Shown: positions 1 to 7,600 of the stretch, one piece after another
Numbering within the stretch: the stretch's first letter is position 1
Layout: each line of letters starts with the position of its first letter
NCBI RefSeq assembly: GCF_009796785.1
Contig: NZ_CP047026.1
Span: 4,012,501 to 4,076,500 of the forward strand
Length of the DNA stretch: 64,000 nucleotides
Direction of reading: 5' to 3'
DNA from: Polaribacter sp. L3A8
Lineage (GTDB): Bacteria; Bacteroidota; Bacteroidia; Flavobacteriales; Flavobacteriaceae
The notes under the pieces: model-generated
Seen by the model: only the letters and a program-made list of their open reading frames with translations
Databases searched by the model: none
Told to the model about the DNA's origin: nothing
Translations under genes and position numbers: made by a program

Positions 1-369
1 TGCTGCAACACCTAAACCGTTATCTGCACCCAAAGTAGTTCCGTCTGCCGTAACCCAATCTCCATCAATCAACATTTTAATTCCTTCTTTGTCAAAATCA
101 AAATTAGTGTCTGAGTTTTTTTGATGAACCATGTCTAAATGACTCTGTAAAACTACTGTTTGTCTGTCTTCTAAACCTTTTGTTGCTGGTTTTGTAATAA
201 TAACATTACCTACTTTGTCTACAAAAGTTTCTAGGTTTAATTTTTTTCCAAAATCAACCATAAACTTAATTACACGTTCTTCTTTTTTAGAAGGGCGAGG
301 AACTGCATTTAAATCTGAAAAGTGATTCCAAACAATTTTAGGCTCTAAATTTCTTACTGCTTCACTCAT
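1..369 (-). CDS. pepD: Cytosol nonspecific dipeptidase (PepD-like, M20 family), N-terminal part
   Basis: This is the first 123 codons of a gene that runs off the left edge of the window. The translation begins MSEAVRNLEP and carries an M20-type metal-binding stretch HLDMVHQKN near residue 95 and GADNGLG near residue 116. Both are characteristic of aminoacyl-histidine dipeptidase (PepD), a cytoplasmic zinc enzyme that cleaves dipeptides. The rest of the catalytic domain and the dimerisation domain lie outside the window. The next gene on the same strand ends only 27 bases upstream, so the two could be co-transcribed. I am fairly sure of the family; the gene symbol is by similarity to PepD. Confidence 0.85.
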   Translation of the reverse strand, partial: MSEAVRNLEPKIVWNHFSDLNAVPRPSKKEERVIKFMVDFGKKLNLETFVDKVGNVIITKPATKGLEDRQTVVLQSHLDMVHQKNSDTNFDFDKEGIKMLIDGDWVTADGTTLGADNGLGVAA

Positions 370-396
370 TTTATCAAATAATTTTATGGTATAAAT

Positions 397-1029
397 TTAG
401 TTTATTTCTATTACAATGTCTTGCGTTTCTTTTCTAACTTTTGTTAAATCTTTCATGTAGCAATCGTCTGCTCTAAAACCTACAGGTAATACCAAAATCG
501 ATTTTAAATTTTGAGTATTTAGGTTTAAAACTTCATCATATTTTTCAGGAATAAAACCTTCCATTGGGCAAGCATCAATTTTTTCTACAGCACAAACGGT
601 CATTAAATTACCTAATGCTATATAAGCTTGGTTTTTATTCCATAAAGTTAATTCTTCTTGCGTTTTTCTTTCAATATCTGCAGTTAAAAAATCTTTAAAA
701 GGTTTTATAATAGCATCTGGTGTGTTTCTGATTTTCTTTAACAAACTAAAGTAATTTTCTACTTCTGTATTTGTGTAGCTGTCTGGAATGCAAATAACCA
801 AAACATGAGATGCTTCTAGTATTTGGTTTTGGTTCCAAGAATGAGTTACCAATTCTTTCTGAATTTCTTTATTTTTAATTACGATTAGCTTTAAAGGCTG
901 CAAACCGTAAGAAGTTGCTGTTAAGTTAAAAGCTTCTTTTAATGTGTTTATTTGTGTTTCTGAAAGTTGTTTTTCTGAATCAAATTTTTTAACAGCATAG
1001 CGCCATTTTAAACTATCTATAATATTCAT
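397..1029 (-). CDS. NAD(P)H-dependent nitroreductase-family oxidoreductase
   Basis: The 210-residue product looks like a nitroreductase-family FMN flavoprotein that uses NAD(P)H to reduce quinones or nitro compounds. The N-terminus (LKWRYAVKKFD) matches the usual start of NfsB-like enzymes, where the basic residues contact FMN. The segment ATSYGLQPLKLIVI and the later ALGNLMTVCAVEKIDACPMEGF follow the family pattern. Length is normal and there is no signal peptide, so it is cytoplasmic. It lies just upstream of the dipeptidase gene on the same strand. The physiological substrate cannot be told from sequence. Confidence 0.88.
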   Translation of the reverse strand: MNIIDSLKWRYAVKKFDSEKQLSETQINTLKEAFNLTATSYGLQPLKLIVIKNKEIQKELVTHSWNQNQILEASHVLVICIPDSYTNTEVENYFSLLKKIRNTPDAIIKPFKDFLTADIERKTQEELTLWNKNQAYIALGNLMTVCAVEKIDACPMEGFIPEKYDEVLNLNTQNLKSILVLPVGFRADDCYMKDLTKVRKETQDIVIEIN

Positions 1030-1141
1030 TTATCTTAATTATAGTGCAAAAATAAGGCATTCTTTTAGATGAGTTCTCTAAAGCGATTATAAATGTTTAT
1101 AAGTGTATAAATGTTTTTTTTGTATCTTGAAAACAAAAACT

Positions 1142-2413
1142 ATGAATGAGGATTTTCTTCATTATGTATGGAAGTACCAGTTATTTTCTATTGATGATTT
1201 AAAAACGACGACTAAAGAGTCGTTATCAATTTTAAAAACAGGAATTCATAACCATAATTCTGGACCAGATTTTTTAAATGCTCAGTTAAAAATAGACAAT
1301 CAACTTTGGGTTGGTAATGTAGAAATTCATTTAAAATCGTCTGACTGGTATGTGCATCACCACGAAGTTGATGAAAATTACGATGCTGTTATTTTACATG
1401 TTGTATGGGAAGATGATGCAACTGTTTTTATGAAAAACAATAAACCTTTACCTGTATTGGTTTTAAAAAATTTTGTATTTAATACTGCGTTAAACAATTA
1501 TCGGAATTTATTTTCTGCGAAACAAGGTTGGATTCCTTGTGAAACAGAAATTAATGCTATTGATGATTTTACGATTGATAATTGGAAAGAACGCTTGTTT
1601 TTTGAAAGGTTAGAAAGAAAGTCTAATGAAATGAATCAGCTTTTAGTTGCAAGTAATAATGATTTTGAAGTGGTTCTGTTTCAGTTATTAGCCAAGAACT
1701 TTGGATTAAAAGTAAATGGAGATGCTTTTCTGTATTTAGCAAAATCTTTTGATTTTTCTGTTTTAAGAAAGGTAAGAGATGATGAAAAACAACTTACCTC
1801 TTTGTTATTTGGACAAGCAGGTTTTTTAGAAGATGTTGTTGAGGAGGAGTATCATCAAGAATTAAAAAATGAGTACAAATATTTGCAGCACAAATATCAT
1901 TTAAAAGCTATTTCTAAGAATCAGTTTTCTTTTTTTAGAATGCGACCACCAAATTTTCCTACCATAAGGATAGCTCAATTAATTTCTTTGTATCATCTGC
2001 ATGCTAATTTGTTTTCTAAAATGATGCAAACAGAAACATTAAAAGAATTTTATGATTTGTTTGAGGTAAATGTAAATCCGTTTTGGAAAACACACTTTAC
2101 TTTTGATAAAGTTTCTAAATCATCACCTAAAAAAATAACAAAATCGTTTGTAGATTTATTGTTGATAAATACCATTGTTCCGTTAAAGTTTTTATATCAA
2201 AAGAATAGAGGAGAGGTTGATGAAAATGAGTTTTTGATAATCCTTAAAAAAATAAAATCAGAAAAAAATAGTATTATTTCTAAGTTCGATGAAATAGGGG
2301 TTACCATAAAAAACGCTTATGAAAGTCAGGCTTTATTAGAGCTTAAAAATAACTATTGCGCAAAGAAACAATGTTTACAATGCGCAATAGGAATTAAAAT
2401 ATTAAGAAAATAA
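1142..2413 (+). CDS. DUF2851 family protein
   Basis: This is a 423-residue protein of the DUF2851 family, common in Bacteroidota and of unknown function. The open frame extends upstream to a GTG at 1103, but the ATG at 1142 (MNEDFLHYVWKYQ) gives the usual family N-terminus, so I chose it. The conserved HxxWxxDDAT-like region (WYVHHHEVDENYDAVILHVV) lies near residue 75. The C-terminus has a cysteine cluster (CAKKQCLQCAIG) that is a family hallmark and may bind metal; this last point is inference. It stands between divergently and convergently placed genes and ends three bases before the metalloprotease stop. Confidence 0.88.
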   Translation: MNEDFLHYVWKYQLFSIDDLKTTTKESLSILKTGIHNHNSGPDFLNAQLKIDNQLWVGNVEIHLKSSDWYVHHHEVDENYDAVILHVVWEDDATVFMKNNKPLPVLVLKNFVFNTALNNYRNLFSAKQGWIPCETEINAIDDFTIDNWKERLFFERLERKSNEMNQLLVASNNDFEVVLFQLLAKNFGLKVNGDAFLYLAKSFDFSVLRKVRDDEKQLTSLLFGQAGFLEDVVEEEYHQELKNEYKYLQHKYHLKAISKNQFSFFRMRPPNFPTIRIAQLISLYHLHANLFSKMMQTETLKEFYDLFEVNVNPFWKTHFTFDKVSKSSPKKITKSFVDLLLINTIVPLKFLYQKNRGEVDENEFLIILKKIKSEKNSIISKFDEIGVTIKNAYESQALLELKNNYCAKKQCLQCAIGIKILRK

Positions 2414-2416
2414 AGA

Positions 2417-4843
2417 TTATTTCTTAGGATTTAAGATGTTATTTATTTTAGCGTAACAGTCTTTGTAATGATATTTAGAAATTGTATTTATTGCTCTTTT
2501 GCTAGCAACATTTACTTGGTATTTTAATGCTTCTAATTCACCTCTTACGATAGAAGAAATATCGGTGTTTTTTGCATCTTCATCATTCATTAAAACATGC
2601 ATTCTTTCAATAAAAGCCTTTTGAAGGTTTCTTCTTTGTAAGTCTACATTTTTGGTTGCAATAGTTTCAGAAAAAACACCTTTTCTTAAATCTTTAACCA
2701 TGTTTGAAGCTGCATAAAATTCTTTTTGAATTACTTCTGCATCAATCATTCTATTTAAAGTACGGTAATTTAATAGAGTACCTAAATATCTGTCTTGGTA
2801 ACGACCTAATTTTTCTGTGTATCCTGTTTCTTCAATCTTATTTAAAATGTTTTTATCTAACAACCAGTATTGAGTTTTAAAAACATTGTTTTGTAACCAA
2901 GCCATCGCTTCTTTTTGCTTTGCTTTTGTAACAGGTACATAAACGTCTCCAGATTGCGATGGTTTTTTATTAAACTCATAAACACCACCTATGTTTCCGG
3001 TAACATGCCCCACGTATCTGCCCCAAACACTTAATAATTCGCCATATAATTCATCTAAATCTTCGTAATTATTTGTTTGATCAGAGGTCCAACTAGGAAG
3101 ATTTTTAGCAACAATTTTTAAGTTTTTAACACCGTAAGTGCTTGCTTTTACTTGGTCGTTTCCAATTCCTTCAGTTTGTGCAGAAGGGTCAAAACGTTGT
3201 CCACCAAATCTATAAACAGGGTTGTCTGCTTTGTCTTCAATCCATTTGTCTAAAGTTTTTACTTCGTCTTCTGGTTTTGTGATATTTGGTATTGCGCGAT
3301 ATCCCCAATTAATAGCGTACTGATCATAAGGACCTAATTGTCTTATAAAACGGATGTTTTTATCACCAGGTTGGGCAATATAATTGTAACGAGCGTAATC
3401 CATAATCGTTGCTGCAATTCCGTTTTTCTGTGTAAAACTTCCAGAACGTAAAGAATCTATAGGATACGCATAACTTGCAGCCATGTTATGAGGTAAGCCT
3501 AAAGCATGACCAACTTCATGAGAAATTACCATTCTCATCATTTCTCCAATATCTTCTGCAGGTGTATCTAATGTTCTTGCAGATGGGTTTGCAGCACCAG
3601 TTTCTATTAAATATCTGTTTCTGTAAGATCTTAAATGGTTGTGATACCAAATAATATCGCTTTCTAAAATCTCTCCAGAACGAGGGTCAGAAACACTTGG
3701 TCCTGTTGCGTTTCTTGTTGTACTTGCTACATATCTAATAGAAGAATAACGAACATCTTCCATACTAAAATCGGGGTCTTCTTCTTTTGTAGGTGGCATT
3801 TTTGCCATAATTGCATTTTTAAAACCAGCAGTTTCAAAAACTTTAGCCCAATCATCAACCCCTTGTTTTATATCTTTTCTAAGTTTTTCTGGCGTTGCAG
3901 GATCTAAGTAGTACACAATTGGTTTAATTGGTTCAACCAATTCACCTCGATTATACGCTTCAATATCTTTTGGCTCTAATCTCCAACGTTTAATATATCT
4001 TTTTTCATCTGCTTTTAAAGCTTCAGAACTGTAGTCTACATTTCCAATAGAAAAATAACCAACCCTTTTGTCGTAAATTCTTGGTGTCATTGGCTTTTCT
4101 GGTAATAAAATCATAGATTGATTGATGCGCATTGTAATGGTATTTGTACTTGTATTACTTGGTGGTGCATCCGCATCAAAAGTAAAGTTTTGTACAACTT
4201 CTATGTTTTTAGGAAAACTTCTAATAGAGCTTATAAAACTTCTAGAATCATCTAATTTTTTTACTTTATATGTTTTTCTGAAGCTAGATGGTAGCCCAGA
4301 AATTGCTTTTACATCCGAAGAAAAGAATTTTGTTATATCAACCAATACAGCGGTAGAGTCTGGATTCTGTGTTTTAATATCAAAAGAATAAATAATAGGT
4401 TCTAAGTTGTTCGATTTTACTGATTTATAAATTGGTAAAGAATCGTTTGCTACTGCATTGTAAGATTTTACTTTAAGTAATATTTTGTCTTTTAATTGTT
4501 CCCAAACGACTACTTGTGTGTTAATTTTAGAACCAGCATTTACATAGCCACCGCCTAAACCAGCAGGAATGTCTTTTAATCTGGTTACTAGTAGCATTTC
4601 TTTACCTAAGTAAGATTTTGGAATTTCATAAATAAATTTTTCTTTATTGATATGAATTTTAAAAAGTCCGTCATCTGTTTTTGTGTCTTTATTTACAAAG
4701 TCAGAATATTTAGGCGTTTTACTTTTTGGGGATACTTTTGAGGTTTGATCTGTTTTTTTGTCTTTTGATTTTTTCCTTTGAGCTTCTACAGTTGTAGTTA
4801 TTGAAAGGAATAAAATAAAGTAAAATAGTAAGTTTTTTTTCAT
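2417..4843 (-). CDS. Secreted zinc-dependent metalloprotease (DUF5117/DUF4953 type)
   Basis: The 808-residue product starts with a signal peptide (MKKNLLFYFILFLSITTTVEA). A basic, low-complexity linker follows at residues 22-45. An N-terminal DUF5117-like domain is followed by a metzincin-type site, HEVGHALGLPH at residues 442-452, which fits HExxHxxGxxH with three zinc-binding histidines and a catalytic glutamate. The C-terminal half resembles the DUF4953 region found in these Bacteroidota proteases. The protein is probably exported and may process extracellular peptides; the substrate is unknown. It is convergent with the DUF2851 gene and is separated from the upstream E1 gene by a strong hairpin. 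Confidence 0.88.
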   Translation of the reverse strand: MKKNLLFYFILFLSITTTVEAQRKKSKDKKTDQTSKVSPKSKTPKYSDFVNKDTKTDDGLFKIHINKEKFIYEIPKSYLGKEMLLVTRLKDIPAGLGGGYVNAGSKINTQVVVWEQLKDKILLKVKSYNAVANDSLPIYKSVKSNNLEPIIYSFDIKTQNPDSTAVLVDITKFFSSDVKAISGLPSSFRKTYKVKKLDDSRSFISSIRSFPKNIEVVQNFTFDADAPPSNTSTNTITMRINQSMILLPEKPMTPRIYDKRVGYFSIGNVDYSSEALKADEKRYIKRWRLEPKDIEAYNRGELVEPIKPIVYYLDPATPEKLRKDIKQGVDDWAKVFETAGFKNAIMAKMPPTKEEDPDFSMEDVRYSSIRYVASTTRNATGPSVSDPRSGEILESDIIWYHNHLRSYRNRYLIETGAANPSARTLDTPAEDIGEMMRMVISHEVGHALGLPHNMAASYAYPIDSLRSGSFTQKNGIAATIMDYARYNYIAQPGDKNIRFIRQLGPYDQYAINWGYRAIPNITKPEDEVKTLDKWIEDKADNPVYRFGGQRFDPSAQTEGIGNDQVKASTYGVKNLKIVAKNLPSWTSDQTNNYEDLDELYGELLSVWGRYVGHVTGNIGGVYEFNKKPSQSGDVYVPVTKAKQKEAMAWLQNNVFKTQYWLLDKNILNKIEETGYTEKLGRYQDRYLGTLLNYRTLNRMIDAEVIQKEFYAASNMVKDLRKGVFSETIATKNVDLQRRNLQKAFIERMHVLMNDEDAKNTDISSIVRGELEALKYQVNVASKRAINTISKYHYKDCYAKINNILNPKK

Positions 4844-4925
4844 AAAGAGTTTGATAAAAGGATTAAGAAGCTAAATTAGTTAAATAGCTTTTTGTATTTT
4901 CTTAAGTATATCTTATAGTTCTGTT

Positions 4926-4973
4926 AAAAAAAACAAATGCTCAAAATTATTCAATTTTGAGCATTTGTTTTTT
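4926..4973 (-). terminator. Intrinsic terminator, possibly bidirectional
   Basis: A perfect 21-bp stem with the loop ATTC lies between the E1 gene and the metalloprotease gene. It is flanked by A-runs on one side and T-runs on the other, so it can act on either strand. Here it serves the E1 gene, which ends at 4991 on the minus strand. Confidence 0.85.
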
Positions 4974-4990
4974 AGATTAAAATTACCGTT

Positions 4991-7444
4991 TTAATACAAA
5001 CTCTTAAATTTATTTGGATTCTCTTCATGCATTATCTCGTAAATTTTTTCAAAAACATCTTCAGAAGAAGGTTTAGAAAAATAATCTCCATCTGTTCCAT
5101 AAGCGGTTCTATGTGCTTTTGCGGTTAATGTAGCAGGTTTACTGTCTAGATGCATGTATGCATTTTGATTTTCTAAAATATTTTGTAAAATATATGCAGA
5201 AGCTCCACCTGGTACATCTTCATCAATTACTAATAATTTATTTGTTTTTGCAACACTTTTTACACAATCATGATTTAAATCAAAAGGAAGTAAACTTTGT
5301 GCATCTATAATCTCTATATCAATGTTTACTTGTTGTAATTCTTTAGCCGCTTCTTCTACAATTCTTAAAGTAGATCCATAAGAAACAACAGTAATGTCTG
5401 TACCTTCTTTAATGGTATCAATAACACCGATGGGTGTTTTGTATTCTCCTAAATTGATAGGTAATTCTTCTTTTAATCGGTATCCGTTTAAACATTCTAT
5501 AACCAATGCAGGTTCATCACCTTCTAATAAAGTATTGTAAAAACCAGCAGCTTTTGTCATGTTTCTTGGTACTAAAACATGAATTCCTCTAACATTGTTT
5601 ATAATCCCTCCCATTGGAGAGCCAGCATGCCAAATTCCTTCTAGTCTATGACCACGAGTTCTAATAATTAACGGTGCTTTTTGTTTTCCAAAAGATCTAT
5701 AATGTAAGGTTGCTAAATCGTCACTCATAATTTGTAACGCGTAAAGCAAATAGTCTAAATATTGTATTTCTGCAATAGGTCTTAAGCCACGCATTGCTAG
5801 TCCGATACCTTGACCAATAATAGTTGCTTCTCTAATACCTGTATCTGCAACTCTTATTTCTCCATATTTTTCTTGAAGACCTTCTAAACCTTGGTTTACA
5901 TCTCCAATAAAACCAGCATCTTCACCAAAGATAATTACCTCTGGATGTTTTTTTAAGATAGCATCAAAATTATCTCGCATAATAATTCTTGCGTCAACCA
6001 GTGTTTTGTTTTTAGCGTAAACGGGTTTCTTTTCTACAACAGCTACCGCATTAAAATCCGATTCACTGTGTAAGTGTGTAGAGAATTTTTCAGTTCCTTT
6101 TTCTATTGAATTTTTTATAAAATTTTGAAGTAATATTTTTTCTGCAAAATTTTCATCCTTTATATAACGAAGCGTTTTTCTTGCTGCAGATAATATGTCT
6201 TTTCTAGTTGGTTCTACAATAGCTATTAAGTCTTTTTTATGCTTATTAATAAAGCTACTGTTTTTACTTTTATTTGCAACTTTGTCTAATAATTGACAAG
6301 CTGTATTTACTTCTGTTTTTATCTCATTAATAAACGCATTCCAAGCATTTCTTTTTGCGCTTACAACTTCTTTTTTTATTTTTTTTTCTAAGATAATAAT
6401 TTCTTCTTCAGATTCTACAAAACGTAAAATTTCCCCGCTTTCAGTTTCTAATTCAAAGTCTAAAATCCAATTTCGCATTTTTGTAATGCAATCATGTTCT
6501 TTTTCCCAATTTAATCGATCCTTACTTTTGTATCTTTCATGAGAACCAGAAGTAGAGTGTCCTTGAGGTTGTGTTAATTCTTTTACGTGAATTAAAACGG
6601 GTACGTGTTCTTCTCGTGCAATTTTTGCAGCTTTGTTATAAATATCTACTAATTTAACATAATCCCAACCATTTACAACAAAAATTTCATATCCGTTTTT
6701 TTCATGGTCTCTCTGAAAACCTTTTAAAACTTCAGAGATACTTTCTTTTGTCGTTTGATGTTTAGCGTGTACAGAGATTCCGTACTCATCATCCCAAACA
6801 CTCATTAACATAGGTACCTGTAAAACTCCTGCGGCATTTATGGTTTCAAAAAACAAACCTTCACTGGTACTTGCGTTTCCAATTGTTCCCCATGCAACTT
6901 CATTTCCGTTGATAGAAAAATTAGATTTATGCTGAACACTTTTTTCTGTTCTATATATTTTAGATGCTTGTGCTAAACCTAATAAACGTGGCATTTGACC
7001 AGCAGTAGGAGAGATGTCTGCACTAGAATTGTATTGTTTTGTTAAATCTTTCCAGCTACCATCTTCATGCAAACTATGTGTAGCAAAATGACCACCCATT
7101 TGTCTTCCGGCAGACATTGGGTCTGCTTTAATATCTGTATGTGCGTAAAGCCCCGCAAAGAATTGTTGGGCAGTTAATTCTCCAATAGCCATCATAAAAG
7201 TTTGATCTCTGTAATATCCAGATCTAAAATCACCCAATTTAAAGGCTTTTGCCATTGCTAATTGTGGCACTTCTTTTCCGTCACCAAAAATTCCAAACTT
7301 TGCTTTACCAGTTAAAACCTCTCTACGTCCTAATAAACTACATTCTCTGCTAATTTTAGCAATTCTGTAGTCGTTTAAAACTTCTGTTTTAAAGCCCTCA
7401 AAAGAAAGTTTTTGTTTATTCTCTATATGTGTATCCTGCAGCAT
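4991..7444 (-). CDS. Fused alpha/beta E1 component of a 2-oxo acid dehydrogenase complex
   Basis: The 817-residue product joins the alpha and beta subunits of a thiamine-diphosphate-dependent E1 component in one chain, as is usual in Bacteroidota. The N-terminal half carries the alpha-type region with SAGRQMGGHFATHS near residue 110 and the cofactor-binding stretch GNASTSEG followed by DDEYGIS. The C-terminal half, from about residue 480, has the beta-subunit signature FGEDAGFIGDVNQGL, then RGHRLEGIWHAGSP and the C-terminal VVSYGSTL fold. It probably decarboxylates branched-chain 2-oxo acids (2-oxoisovalerate dehydrogenase), although pyruvate cannot be excluded. No E2 or E3 gene is adjacent. 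Confidence 0.88.
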   Translation of the reverse strand: MLQDTHIENKQKLSFEGFKTEVLNDYRIAKISRECSLLGRREVLTGKAKFGIFGDGKEVPQLAMAKAFKLGDFRSGYYRDQTFMMAIGELTAQQFFAGLYAHTDIKADPMSAGRQMGGHFATHSLHEDGSWKDLTKQYNSSADISPTAGQMPRLLGLAQASKIYRTEKSVQHKSNFSINGNEVAWGTIGNASTSEGLFFETINAAGVLQVPMLMSVWDDEYGISVHAKHQTTKESISEVLKGFQRDHEKNGYEIFVVNGWDYVKLVDIYNKAAKIAREEHVPVLIHVKELTQPQGHSTSGSHERYKSKDRLNWEKEHDCITKMRNWILDFELETESGEILRFVESEEEIIILEKKIKKEVVSAKRNAWNAFINEIKTEVNTACQLLDKVANKSKNSSFINKHKKDLIAIVEPTRKDILSAARKTLRYIKDENFAEKILLQNFIKNSIEKGTEKFSTHLHSESDFNAVAVVEKKPVYAKNKTLVDARIIMRDNFDAILKKHPEVIIFGEDAGFIGDVNQGLEGLQEKYGEIRVADTGIREATIIGQGIGLAMRGLRPIAEIQYLDYLLYALQIMSDDLATLHYRSFGKQKAPLIIRTRGHRLEGIWHAGSPMGGIINNVRGIHVLVPRNMTKAAGFYNTLLEGDEPALVIECLNGYRLKEELPINLGEYKTPIGVIDTIKEGTDITVVSYGSTLRIVEEAAKELQQVNIDIEIIDAQSLLPFDLNHDCVKSVAKTNKLLVIDEDVPGGASAYILQNILENQNAYMHLDSKPATLTAKAHRTAYGTDGDYFSKPSSEDVFEKIYEIMHEENPNKFKSLY

Positions 7445-7600
7445 TTATGTGAGATTTTTAAAGTAGTACAAAGATAGTTTTTTTAGTTGATATCTAAAAA
7501 TTTAATAATTTATAAAGAATTATGTAAATTTAAAGGTGTTTTTGGTGTTTTTGTTGAAAATAATTCAATAAAAATTAAAGCAGCGCTAATTGTTGTTAAA

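Noticed and set aside
1103..1141. Upstream GTG start for the DUF2851 gene
   Set aside because: The extra 13 residues are unlike the family N-terminus, and the ATG at 1142 fits better.
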